Assembly (NCBI GenBank): GCA_027587225.1
Contig: JAPDDQ010000001.1
Coordinates: 124,001-188,000, forward strand
Direction of reading: 5' to 3'
DNA from: Solirubrobacter taibaiensis
Lineage (GTDB): Bacteria > Actinomycetota > Thermoleophilia > Solirubrobacterales > Solirubrobacteraceae
Length of the DNA: 64,000 nucleotides
A program made the position numbers and the translations under genes. Within the stretch, counting starts at the first letter, position 1. The number at the start of each line of letters is the position of its first letter. Positions 42,801-51,973 of the stretch are shown here, one piece after another. The notes beneath the pieces were generated by a model, which worked only from the letters and a program-made list of their open reading frames with translations, was not told the origin of the DNA and searched no databases.

Positions 42801-45800
42801 GATCGCAGCTCCTGCTCGATCACGCGGAGCTCAGCGGCGATGTCGCCGCAGGCGGGATCGTGCCCTTCGAACCGGGCGAGCAGTCCGTCGACGAGGTCCG
42901 CGACCGTCGGGTGCGCCCACACCAGCCCGCTGGGCAGCGGCAGATCGAGGCGGTTCTGGAGCTCATCGCGCAGCTCGATTCCCATCAACGAGTCGAGCCC
43001 GAGGTCGAGCAGCGGGGCATGGGGATCGATCGCGCCGACCTCCACCCGGAGGATCGCCGCCAGGCGTTCGAGGACGAGCGTACGCAGCCGGCTCCGGCGC
43101 GCCGTCGGGGGGAGCGCGGCGAGCTCGTCTCGCAGCCTGCTCTCGGCGACCATGGGCTCCGGACCGGCGAGCGAACGCAGCAGCGTGGCGCCGTTGGCGG
43201 CATGCACCCGCAGACGCGCCGGATCGACCGCGAGCACGGCGACCTGCGTGCGACCGAGCATGAGCGCGGCATCGAAGGCGGCCAGACCCTGCTCGCGGTC
43301 GAGTCCGAGCACACCGAGTCGCTCGAGCCGTGGCAGCGCGGCGCCGGCGGCTCCGAGGTCCCGCCACGGGCCCCAGGCGATGCTGAGTGCAGGCAACCCC
43401 AACCCGGCTCGGTACGCCGCCAGCGCGTCGAGGTAGGCGCTCGCGGCGGCGTGATTGGCCTGCGCCGGCGAGCCGAGCAGACCTGCGATGGATGAGAAGA
43501 GCACAAAGAAGTCCAACTCCACGCCCAGCAGCGCCTCGTGGAGGTTCCACGCGCCCAAGGCCTTCGGAGCCATGACGGCGTCAAGCCGCTCGCGGGTCAG
43601 GTCGGCGGCGAGCCCGTCGTCGAGGCGCCCGGCGGCGTGGATCACGCCGGCGATCGGCGAGCGCACGCGCTCAAGAACGCCGCGCAGCCCCGGGGCGGCG
43701 ACGTCCGCGACGAGCACGGTGACGTCAGCGTCGATGATTGCGAGCTGGGCACGCTGTGCGGGCTGCGGCTCGCGGCGCGCCAGTAAGGCGATCGAACGCG
43801 CGCCGAGCGTGCTGAGGTGCTCCGCCAGCAGCAATCCCAGGGCGCCGGTTCCGCCGCTGATCACGTAGGTGCGGTCGGCACGCAGCGACGGTGCCGCGCT
43901 CGGTATCGCCGGAAGCGCGACCAGGTTCGGGGTCGCCGCACGGCCACCGCGGATTACGGTCTCGGTCGCCTCGCCGTCGAGCACGCGGCCGAGCAGCTCC
44001 AGATCGGCCGCGAGAGGACGCGCGGGGAGGTCGACGAGCCGGCAGCCCAGCTCCGGCCGCTCGTTTGCGATCGCGCGCAGTAGCCCCCATACGGGAGCCG
44101 CGGGCGCGCACACCATCGGCCCATCGCCGCTCAGCGCGTGGACACCGTGCGTGACGGCGCTGAGCCGCACGCCCGACGACGGCAGCGCCTGCACGAGCTC
44201 GAGGAGATCCTGCTGGGCGTGGCCGGGCGCGCCCAGGCCTCCGGTGCCGGGTACGGCGTACACGATCTGCGTGGGCGTCATCCCGTGGTGGCGCAGCCCC
44301 TGCGCGTCGCGCGTGACGGGAGCGCCGAGGGCCGTCCCGAGGACGGCCGCCGCCGCGCCGGGCCCGACCACCACGCGCGAGGTGGCCCGGCGGGCGGGAG
44401 GTTCGGCCTGCGTCCAGGTGACGGCGTGCAGCCGCGGCGCGTGCACCCGTCGCTGCAGCCACTCGAGCGTGACGCCGTCTGCTCGGCAGCTCAGCGCGCC
44501 GTCATCGCCGTAGACGCGGATCGAACCCTGCAGCCGATGTTCGCCGGCGCGCTCGAGGACCGCGTGACACCAATACGCCTCGCCCGCCACCAGCGGGCGC
44601 ACGCTTGAGAGCCGTTCGATTCTGGTTGGGACCGCAGGCCCGCTCCGGCGGCCGGTCAGCCGCGCGGTGGCGGCGATGCCGATGACGTGCAAGGTGCCGT
44701 CGAGCAGCGCCGCTTCGACTTCGGACGTACTCATCAGCGCCGGTGCTGCAGTCAGGTGTGCGAACGCCTCGCCCGCGCCGCACCACGCCTCGGTCAGCGG
44801 GCGCAACGCCGGACCGAACGTGGCGCCGGCCGCTGCCAGGTGGTCGTAGTGCTCGTCGAGCGACACCGGCGACGTGCAGTGCTTGCGGGCCGCGCCGACG
44901 TCGTCCCCAGGCGTGGCCTGAGCCGAGCGCGCGCTGCCTTCGGCGTGCGTCGCCCATGCGCCACCGGCGAGGCTCGCAACCATGAACCGCCAGTGCTCGC
45001 CGTCAGGCTGGAACGCCAGCTGCACGGTCGGTGGATCGCTCTCGTCCGGAAGGCTCAGCGGCCGCTTGAACGCGACGCCCGCGAGTTCCGGTGTCGCGAA
45101 GCCGAGCTCGCGAGCACCAGCCAGCGCGGCCGCGACGTATCCGGCGGCAGGCATGACGGCCACGTCCGCGATGCGGTGCTCCCGCATCAGCGCCGTTGCG
45201 GGCGCTACCGGCCAGATATGCGTTCCGGGCGCGGTCGAGACGGCGACGCGGGTGCCGAGCAGGCCGGTCCAGGTGTCGCCCGCGCCTCCCGCGTGCCCGG
45301 GGAGCGAGGCGCGCTGCCACTGGTACGGCGGGAGCCGCACCCAGCGTGCGGCCGGCAGGATGCGTTCCCAGTCAATTATCGCGCCGCGCACGTGTAGCTC
45401 CGCAGCGGCCCGTAGCAGCCCTTCCCTCGCGTTCTCGTCGCGGCGCAGGCCACCGACAGCCACCGCGTCCGCGCGCACCGCTGCCACGCCGCTGGAGAGC
45501 GCGCGCACGAGCGTGGGGTGCGGGCTGAGCTCGACGAACGCGTCGATTCCGTCCTCGAGCATGCGCCGTGCGGCGGGCCAGAAGCGCACGGGCCGGCGCA
45601 GGTTCGCCTCCCAGTAGCCTGCATCGAGTGGGTCGCCCCACGGCTCGCCGGTGACCGTCGAATAGAGCTCGAGGGTCGGGCGGCGCGCCTCGAGGCCACG
45701 GAGGCCGCCCGCCAGTTCGGCGAGCAGCGGCTCGACGTCTGCGCCGTGCGCGGCGACATCGACGTCGATCCGTCGGCACCAAACTCCCGCGGAGCGCAGC

Positions 45801-47854
45801 GTCGTCATCGCGTCCTCGATCTCCTCCGGCGGCCCGGCGATCACGCTTGACGTCGGGCCATTGGCGGCCGCAAGGTAGATCCGGGCGCTGCCCGCCACCT
45901 CCAGCGCCGAGTCCGCGGGCAGCTCGACCAGCAGCATCTGGCCGCGTCCCGCGATGCGCTGCAGCAGCGCGCTGCGGAGCGTGATGACGCGGGCCGCGTC
46001 TTCGAGCGTGAGCGCGCCGGCCACGCACGCGGCGGCCACCTCGCCCATGCTGTGCCCGACGGTTGCCACGGGCTCGACGCCCCAGGAACGCCACAATGCC
46101 GCCAGCGCGATCTGAAGTGCGAACAGCGCGGGTTGGGCGAGCGTCGGCGCCCCGAACCCGCCATCGGCGCGGTGGCCGCCGCCCGCGTCTGCGCCGGACG
46201 CGGCTGTGATCGCCGTTCGGGCGCGCGCGCTGGCTGCGGCGAAGGCCGGCTCACGCTGCTCGAGCGCGGCACCCATGCCTCGCCACTGCCCTCCCTGCCC
46301 GGGGAACACGAACGCGATCCGGGGTGCCCGGCGCGGTGCCCGGCCGCTGACCGCGCTCGGCCACGCCGCGCCTGCGGTGAACGCCTCGAGCCCGGCCGCG
46401 AGCTCGTCACGTCCCCCGGCGAGCAGCACCAAGCGCTCCGGATGCTGGGCGCGTCGGAGCGCGGTCGTGCGAGCCACACCAGCGAGCGTCGGCGCCTCGC
46501 GCAGGACGTGCCCGTGCAAGGCGCCGGCGGCTGCTCGCAGTGCCGGCTGATCACGCGCAGACAACAGGACGGGGACGATCTCGTCGCCGCCGGCAGCGTC
46601 CGCGGGCGCCGGATCGGGCGCGCCCTCGATCACGACGTGCGCATTCGTCCCCGAGAACCCGAACGCGCTGATGCCCGCAAGCGCCGGTCGGTCGCGCGGC
46701 CCCAGTGGGCAGAGCTCGCGCTGCACCGACAGCGCCAACGCATCGAAGTCGATGCGCGGGTTCGGCTGCTCGAAATGCAGCGACGGCGGGATCTCGCCGT
46801 GGTGCAGGGCGAGCGTCGCCTTGATCAGCCCGGCGATGCCTGCGGCGGCCTCGGTGTGCCCGATGTTGGACTTCACCGACCCGATCGCGCACGCGCGGTT
46901 GGGTGACCGTCCCGCACCGACCACGGCGCCGAGCGCACGCGCCTCGATCGGGTCGCCGAGCGCGGTGCCCGAACCGTGCGCCTCGACGTAGTCGACGTCG
47001 ACCGGATCGACACTCGCGGCGGCGTACGCCGCCCGCAGAACCGCTTCCTGCGCCGCGCAGTTGGGCGCGGTCAGGCCGTTCGAGCGCCCGTCCTGGTTGA
47101 CGGCGCTGCCGCGGATGACGGCGTAGATGCGATCGTCGTCGCGCAGTGCCTCGGCGAGCGGCTTGAGCACGACCAGCCCGGCACCCTCGCTGCGCACGTA
47201 GCCGTCGGCACGAGCGTCGAACGGCTTGCAGCGACCGTCGGCGGCCAGCAGCGAGGCGCGCGCGAACTCACGCGTGACGGTTGGGGCGAGCAGCACGCTG
47301 ACGCCACCCGCGAGCGCCAGCTCGCACTCGCCCCGGCGTAAGCTCTCGCACGCGAGGTGGACCGCGACCAGCGACGATGAGCAGGCCGTATCCACGCTCA
47401 GCGCCGGCCCGCGCAGGTCGAGGGTGTACGCCAGCCTCCCCGCCACGACGCTGAGCGCTCCGCCCGTGCCGACGTATGCGTCGGTTGACGCGCGCTGCAG
47501 TTGCAGCGCGCCGTGATCGAAGGTGGCGACACCAACGATGACCGCGGTCCGGGTGCCGCGCAGCTCGTCCGGGACGCTGCCTGCGTCTTCGAGCGCCTCC
47601 CAGCCGATCTCGAGGACGAGCCGCTGCTGGGGGTCGATGTGCGCCGCCTCGCGTGCGGAGAGCTTGAAGAAGCTGTGGTCGAACGTGTCGAGTTCGGAGA
47701 CGTAGCCCCCGGGGGGAACCCCGTCTACGTCACGTCCGGGCGGGGGCGGGGCGATCGCGTCGACGCCGTCGGCGAGCAGCCGCCAGAACGCGTCTGGCCC
47801 AGCCACACTGGCGAAGCGGCAGCCGATGCCGATGATCGCGATCGGCTCGGTCAC
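42797..47854 (-). CDS. Type I polyketide synthase, KS-AT-DH-KR-ACP module
   Basis: The 1685-residue protein has a ketosynthase (about 1-425; Cys158 in DTACSSSL, EAHGSGTALGDP, SNIGHTE). An acyltransferase with GHSMGE follows (about 525-800), whose specificity motif reads VAAH instead of HAFH or YASH. A dehydratase (about 880-1140) has His in REHRIADVAVMP and Asp in LLDGTLH. A ketoreductase (about 1290-1500) has the SGGTGALG nucleotide loop, and an ACP has Ser1622. In the ketoreductase the catalytic Tyr position of QANYAAAN-type motifs is His1468. There is no enoylreductase domain. GTG 47854 starts two bases after the free ACP gene. Confidence 0.94.
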   Translation of the reverse strand: MTEPIAIIGIGCRFASVAGPDAFWRLLADGVDAIAPPPPGRDVDGVPPGGYVSELDTFDHSFFKLSAREAAHIDPQQRLVLEIGWEALEDAGSVPDELRGTRTAVIVGVATFDHGALQLQRASTDAYVGTGGALSVVAGRLAYTLDLRGPALSVDTACSSSLVAVHLACESLRRGECELALAGGVSVLLAPTVTREFARASLLAADGRCKPFDARADGYVRSEGAGLVVLKPLAEALRDDDRIYAVIRGSAVNQDGRSNGLTAPNCAAQEAVLRAAYAAASVDPVDVDYVEAHGSGTALGDPIEARALGAVVGAGRSPNRACAIGSVKSNIGHTEAAAGIAGLIKATLALHHGEIPPSLHFEQPNPRIDFDALALSVQRELCPLGPRDRPALAGISAFGFSGTNAHVVIEGAPDPAPADAAGGDEIVPVLLSARDQPALRAAAGALHGHVLREAPTLAGVARTTALRRAQHPERLVLLAGGRDELAAGLEAFTAGAAWPSAVSGRAPRRAPRIAFVFPGQGGQWRGMGAALEQREPAFAAASARARTAITAASGADAGGGHRADGGFGAPTLAQPALFALQIALAALWRSWGVEPVATVGHSMGEVAAACVAGALTLEDAARVITLRSALLQRIAGRGQMLLVELPADSALEVAGSARIYLAAANGPTSSVIAGPPEEIEDAMTTLRSAGVWCRRIDVDVAAHGADVEPLLAELAGGLRGLEARRPTLELYSTVTGEPWGDPLDAGYWEANLRRPVRFWPAARRMLEDGIDAFVELSPHPTLVRALSSGVAAVRADAVAVGGLRRDENAREGLLRAAAELHVRGAIIDWERILPAARWVRLPPYQWQRASLPGHAGGAGDTWTGLLGTRVAVSTAPGTHIWPVAPATALMREHRIADVAVMPAAGYVAAALAGARELGFATPELAGVAFKRPLSLPDESDPPTVQLAFQPDGEHWRFMVASLAGGAWATHAEGSARSAQATPGDDVGAARKHCTSPVSLDEHYDHLAAAGATFGPALRPLTEAWCGAGEAFAHLTAAPALMSTSEVEAALLDGTLHVIGIAATARLTGRRSGPAVPTRIERLSSVRPLVAGEAYWCHAVLERAGEHRLQGSIRVYGDDGALSCRADGVTLEWLQRRVHAPRLHAVTWTQAEPPARRATSRVVVGPGAAAAVLGTALGAPVTRDAQGLRHHGMTPTQIVYAVPGTGGLGAPGHAQQDLLELVQALPSSGVRLSAVTHGVHALSGDGPMVCAPAAPVWGLLRAIANERPELGCRLVDLPARPLAADLELLGRVLDGEATETVIRGGRAATPNLVALPAIPSAAPSLRADRTYVISGGTGALGLLLAEHLSTLGARSIALLARREPQPAQRAQLAIIDADVTVLVADVAAPGLRGVLERVRSPIAGVIHAAGRLDDGLAADLTRERLDAVMAPKALGAWNLHEALLGVELDFFVLFSSIAGLLGSPAQANHAAASAYLDALAAYRAGLGLPALSIAWGPWRDLGAAGAALPRLERLGVLGLDREQGLAAFDAALMLGRTQVAVLAVDPARLRVHAANGATLLRSLAGPEPMVAESRLRDELAALPPTARRSRLRTLVLERLAAILRVEVGAIDPHAPLLDLGLDSLMGIELRDELQNRLDLPLPSGLVWAHPTVADLVDGLLARFEGHDPACGDIAAELRVIEQELRS

Positions 47855-47856
47855 GA

Positions 47857-48138
47857 TCAATCGCCAACCGTCGCGGAGCCGGCGCTCATGTACACGTGCA
47901 ACGCCGCGGCGAGCGCTTCCGGCGTCGGATGATCCCACGGCGCCGTCGCGTCCACGGGTATGTCGAGCCAGTCCGCCAGCTCGCCGGTGAGCGCCACCGC
48001 GTCGGCTGATCGGAGCCCGATCGCCGCAAACGGCTGGGTCGGGTCGACGTGCTCCGGGGCGACGCCGAGCATGAGCGCGATGTGCTCCTGGAGCCAGTCC
48101 TCGATCGCCATCACGCTTAAGAGGCGGCGCTCGATCAT
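47857..48138 (-). CDS. Free-standing acyl carrier protein
   Basis: The 93-residue protein has the four-helix ACP pattern with Ser44 in the motif IGLRS, where Arg replaces the usual Asp before the phosphopantetheine-bearing Ser. It overlaps the fatty acyl-AMP ligase stop as ATGA and sits just ahead of the first PKS. It is therefore the likely acceptor of the activated fatty acid and donor to the first ketosynthase. A downstream ATG at 48111 is possible, but the coupling favours 48138. Confidence 0.87.
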   Translation of the reverse strand: MIERRLLSVMAIEDWLQEHIALMLGVAPEHVDPTQPFAAIGLRSADAVALTGELADWLDIPVDATAPWDHPTPEALAAALHVYMSAGSATVGD

Positions 48139-49850
48139 ACGGCTCCTTCGGCCTCGGCCGGCACCGGCAGGCTCGAGGCCGACACGAGCTGCAGCTTCCC
48201 GTCGAGCAGCCGACGGCGGCAGGCGCTTCGCCGCACCTTGCCACTGGACGTCTTGTCGAGGGTTCCGGCTTCGATCAACGCGACGTCGCTCAGCGACAGC
48301 CCGTGTCGAAGCCCGACCTGCTCGCGGATGCGCCGGATCACGGTGGCCGGGTCGTCCGGTTCGGTCGCGCGCAGCTCGGCAACGACCGCGACGTGTTCGG
48401 TGCCGCCGCGCTCGTAGGAGAAGACGGCGCTGCAGCCGCTCCGGATCAGCGGTGAGCTCTGCTCCACCGTGTCCTCGATGTCTTGCGGGTACACGTTGCG
48501 GCCGGCGACCACGATCAGGTCCTTGAGCCGGCCCGTGACCACGAGCTCCTCGCCGCGCATGAACCCGAGGTCGCCGGTTCGCAGGAAGGGGCCGTCGCCG
48601 TCGTCGAGGCGTGCCCCGAAGCTCTGCGCGGTCTCGTCGTGCCGGTTCCAGTACCCGCGCGCGACATCGGCGCCCATGAGCCAGATCTCGCCCACGATGC
48701 CCTCGGCGCAGCGCGTGCCGTCAACAGGATCGACGATCTCGATCCGGCGGTCGAGCCATGCCCGTCCCGACGACACGAGCCGCACCCCGCACTCGGTGGG
48801 GACGGCCCGGCCTGCCTTGAGCCGTTCCGCGTCCACTTCCAGCCGGCTCGGACGTTCGAGCTTGCGCCCACCGGAGGCGAACAGCGTGACTTCGGCGAGG
48901 CCGTAGCACGGGTAGAACGCCTCCCGCCTGAACCCCCAGGGAGCGAACACCGCCGAGAACGTCTCGAGGGTGCTCGCCCGTACCGGCTCTGCGCCGTTGA
49001 AGGCGATCTCCCAACCCGACAGGTCGACGCCCTCGAGCTGCTCGGGCCGAACCCGCCGGACGCAGAGCTCGTACGCGAAGTTCGGTCCGCCGCCGGTCCG
49101 CCCGCCGAAGTGCGAGATCGCCCGCAGCCAGCGGGCGGGCTGCTGCAGGAACGCCTCCGGCGGCATCAGCACGCTGTGTGCGCCGACGTACAGGGGCTGG
49201 AGCAGGCTGCCGACCAGGCCCATGTCGTGATAGAGCGGGAGCCAGTCCACGAACGTCGACGCGCTCGTGTGCCCGAACGCCGACGCGATCATCCGCTCGC
49301 TGTGCAGGAGATTGCCGTGCGTGACCATGACGCCCTTGGGCGCCGCGGTCGAGCCGGACGTGTACTGGAGGAAGGCCAGGTGGTCCGGCCGGACGGGCCG
49401 CGGCTCCCAATCGGATACCGCGGCGAGCGCCGGCATGTCGGTTGCGAGCGTCTGGAGTGCCCCCCAGGCGCGGACACGCTCCGCCGCTTCGGCGGTCGTG
49501 AGGAGCAGTGAGGCGTCGCAGTCGGACGCGACCCGCTGCGCCGGAGCGGCTCCGTGGCGGTCGCCCAGCCGCGGCGGGTAGGCGGGCACCGCGACGATCC
49601 CCGTGTACAGGCAGGCCAGGAACGCCCGGACGAAGTCGAGGCCGTGCGGGTACAACAGCAGGGCGCGATCGCCCGGCTGCGCCCGCTCCAGCAGGGTGGC
49701 GGCGAGCGCCCGCACCTCAGCATCGAGCTCGCCGAAGGAGAGCGTCGCGGCGACGCGTTCTCCGTCAGGGAGATAGGTGAACGCCGGCGCCCCCGGGGCG
49801 AGGCGGGCGCGGTCGCGGATGACCTCGGGCAGCGTGCGCGCGCCATCCAT
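48135..49850 (-). CDS. Fatty acyl-AMP ligase (FAAL)
   Basis: The 571-residue enzyme belongs to the ANL adenylating family. Visible motifs are the ATP-binding LQYTSGSTAAPKGVMV, the acyl-pocket DWLPLYHDMGLVG, the YGLAE segment, the RTGDLGF hinge and the core GRLKDLIVVAGRNVYPQDIE. The DWLPLYHDMG and NVYPQDIE forms are typical of FAALs, which activate fatty acids as adenylates and pass them to ACP, not CoA. It should set the starter unit of this pathway. ATG 49850 overlaps the SDR stop by one base (TGATG). Confidence 0.95.
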   Translation of the reverse strand: MDGARTLPEVIRDRARLAPGAPAFTYLPDGERVAATLSFGELDAEVRALAATLLERAQPGDRALLLYPHGLDFVRAFLACLYTGIVAVPAYPPRLGDRHGAAPAQRVASDCDASLLLTTAEAAERVRAWGALQTLATDMPALAAVSDWEPRPVRPDHLAFLQYTSGSTAAPKGVMVTHGNLLHSERMIASAFGHTSASTFVDWLPLYHDMGLVGSLLQPLYVGAHSVLMPPEAFLQQPARWLRAISHFGGRTGGGPNFAYELCVRRVRPEQLEGVDLSGWEIAFNGAEPVRASTLETFSAVFAPWGFRREAFYPCYGLAEVTLFASGGRKLERPSRLEVDAERLKAGRAVPTECGVRLVSSGRAWLDRRIEIVDPVDGTRCAEGIVGEIWLMGADVARGYWNRHDETAQSFGARLDDGDGPFLRTGDLGFMRGEELVVTGRLKDLIVVAGRNVYPQDIEDTVEQSSPLIRSGCSAVFSYERGGTEHVAVVAELRATEPDDPATVIRRIREQVGLRHGLSLSDVALIEAGTLDKTSSGKVRRSACRRRLLDGKLQLVSASSLPVPAEAEGAV

Positions 49851-50842
49851 CAGACCGCCCCCGCCCGCCGGCACCACGCATCGACTGCGGCGATCGCCGG
49901 CTCGAGGGGCGTAGCGCGGACGCCCAGTTCGCGCACGGCTTTGGCTTGGTCATAGAACATCGTCCGGGTCATCAGAACCGCGTTCTCTCTGGTCAGGAAC
50001 GGACTCTTCTCGGGCGACCGCACACGCGCGACTGCAGAGCCCAGCAAGCCGGCAACCGCGACTGCCGCGTCGGGCAAGCGCACCCGCGGGGGGGTTACGC
50101 CGACGACCTCGGCGATGGCTCGCGTGAGGTCGGCGTAGCTGAGATGGTGGGAGGCGACGATGTACCTCTCGCCGGTACGCCCGAGTTGCATCGCGCGCAC
50201 ATGCGCGTCCGCGACGTCGGTCTCCGGCGTCATCGACACACCGCCGTCCGGGTACGCCCTCAACAGGCCGCGATGCACGGCGGCGACCAACCCGGCCCAG
50301 CCGTGCCGCAGGCTTCCGCCAGGCGCCATCACCGCGGACGGGTTGAGGATCACGACGTCCAGGCCTTCGGCGACGGCCCCGCGGACGATCTCCTCGCCGT
50401 GGCGCTTGGTGGTGGCGTACGCGTGATCGAAGTCGCCACCGTTGAAGGCAAAGGACTCGTCCACGGGGGTCGCGGCGTCCGGGATGCCGATGGCGATCGC
50501 CGACGAGGTGTGCACCACCCGTCTCACCTGTGACTGCAGCGCCGCCCGCATGAGGTGTCCTGTGCCGTCGACGTTGACTGCACACATGTGACGGCTGTGC
50601 GCGTTGACTGCGGTGGCGACGCCTGCCAGGTGATAGACGCAATCAACCCCCCGCAGCGCACCGGTGAGCGTGTCGGGCGCGCGCACGTCACCGACGCGAT
50701 GTTCAACCTCGCGGGACAACTGGCCGAGGGCGCGGGCGTCATCGTGAGCAAGTCGCAGGATCGCCACCTGCTCCCCGTCGGTGACGAGGCGCCGTACGAG
50801 GCTCGATCCCACACAGCCCGTGGCTCCTGTCACCAGAATCAC
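49850..50842 (-). CDS. Extended SDR, NAD-dependent epimerase/dihydroflavonol-reductase-like
   Basis: The 330-residue protein has the Rossmann motif VTGATGCVG at residues 4-12, a YHLAGVAT segment, a catalytic Ser in HTSSAIAIG and Y-x-x-x-K in YATTKRHGEE. It resembles dihydroflavonol-4-reductase and 3-beta-hydroxysteroid dehydrogenase-like enzymes that reduce ketones. It could reduce the beta-keto group left by the non-reducing PKS module, but this is inference. GTG 50842 lies three bases after the GNAT gene stop. Confidence 0.88.
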   Translation of the reverse strand: MILVTGATGCVGSSLVRRLVTDGEQVAILRLAHDDARALGQLSREVEHRVGDVRAPDTLTGALRGVDCVYHLAGVATAVNAHSRHMCAVNVDGTGHLMRAALQSQVRRVVHTSSAIAIGIPDAATPVDESFAFNGGDFDHAYATTKRHGEEIVRGAVAEGLDVVILNPSAVMAPGGSLRHGWAGLVAAVHRGLLRAYPDGGVSMTPETDVADAHVRAMQLGRTGERYIVASHHLSYADLTRAIAEVVGVTPPRVRLPDAAVAVAGLLGSAVARVRSPEKSPFLTRENAVLMTRTMFYDQAKAVRELGVRATPLEPAIAAVDAWCRRAGAV

Positions 50843-50845
50843 GAG

Positions 50846-51973
50846 TCAGAGCGTGCGGTCGTAGATCGCGTAACGCCGCACCACGTCGGCGTCGAACTGG
50901 GCGACGAGTGAGAACACGGGTGCGTTGTGTTCGTGCACCCACGTCGTGTGCACGTGTTCATAGCCGCCCTCGCCGATGCCGCGGATGATCTCGCCGACGA
51001 GCGCCCGCCCGATGCCAGTGTGGCGCGCCTGCGGCAACGCGCCGATCAGCAGGATCACCGCGGAGTCGATCCGGCGCAGGCGTCGCTTGAGCGTGATCGC
51101 GCTCCACGGGGTCAGCCGGCCCCCGAGTTGATGCAGCAATGCATTGAGGTCAGGGACCATGACGGTGAAGGCCACCGGTTCGCCGTCGCGTTCCACGAAC
51201 GCGATCAGGCGTGGGTCGACGAAGGGCTTCAGCGGCCTCACCATCGCGTGGAAGACGTCGTGCTCGTACGGGAGCACGTCGTGGTTGTCCGCGAAGGCGG
51301 TGTTGAACAAACGTCGCAACGTCTCCATCTCGTCGGCGTATCGGCGGCGATCAAGCCGCCGCACGCGGAGCGCCTCCGCCGCGAGCGCCGCGTCGCCCGC
51401 TTTGATCGCCACCCGCGTCTGCTCGCCGGCCTTCGAAACGCGGAAGTGGTAGGTCGACATGCTGAAGGCCGGTGCGTAGCCGTTCGTCTGCAGGGCGCCG
51501 ACGTAGCGCGGTGGGTTGTACGTCTGAAAGATCGTCGGCGCCGCGTCGAACCCGTCGACCAGCAACCCCATCTCCTGCGTGCTGCAGTAGTTGTACGGCC
51601 CGGCGACACGCCGCATGCCGCGCTCCGCGAGCCAGTCCTCGGCGGTCGTCAGCAGCGCCCGCGCCACCGCCGGGTCGTCGACCGCCTCGAAGAACCCGAA
51701 GAACCCGGTCATGTCGCCGAACCGGGCATGGTGGGCCGGGTAGATCGTCGCCGCGATCCGGCCCACCGCGATATCCGAGTCGTCATAGGCGACGAAGTGC
51801 TCGACGTCGGCGTGGCGGAAGAATGGGTTGCGCCGGCGGTCCAGAGCACGCCTCGCCTCCCCCCGCAGCGGAGGCACCCAGCAAGGGTCATCGCGATGCA
51901 GCGCGAACGGGACTTTGACCCAGTCGTGGATTGCCGGTCGGCGGTCGCCGACCAGGCGAACATCGACGCTCAC
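50846..51973 (-). CDS. GNAT-fold acyltransferase-like protein
   Basis: The 375-residue protein belongs to a widespread, poorly studied group. Its N-terminus has the segment VPFALHRDDPCWVPPLRGE, then RRNPFFRHADVEHFVAY and VGRIAATIYPAHH. The C-terminal part has a GNAT-type acyl-CoA-binding stretch ARHTGIGRALVGEIIRG. Proteins of this group are annotated as N-acyltransferase-like without known substrates. In this cluster, acylation of a lipid amine is an attractive but untested role. GTG 51973 overlaps the SRPBCC stop as GTGA. Confidence 0.78.
   Translation of the reverse strand: MSVDVRLVGDRRPAIHDWVKVPFALHRDDPCWVPPLRGEARRALDRRRNPFFRHADVEHFVAYDDSDIAVGRIAATIYPAHHARFGDMTGFFGFFEAVDDPAVARALLTTAEDWLAERGMRRVAGPYNYCSTQEMGLLVDGFDAAPTIFQTYNPPRYVGALQTNGYAPAFSMSTYHFRVSKAGEQTRVAIKAGDAALAAEALRVRRLDRRRYADEMETLRRLFNTAFADNHDVLPYEHDVFHAMVRPLKPFVDPRLIAFVERDGEPVAFTVMVPDLNALLHQLGGRLTPWSAITLKRRLRRIDSAVILLIGALPQARHTGIGRALVGEIIRGIGEGGYEHVHTTWVHEHNAPVFSLVAQFDADVVRRYAIYDRTL

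Noticed and set aside
42797..48244. PKS gene starting at 48244, fused to the upstream frame
   Set aside because: The extra 130 codons overlap the free ACP and FAAL genes in another frame. The ketosynthase begins at GTG 47854.
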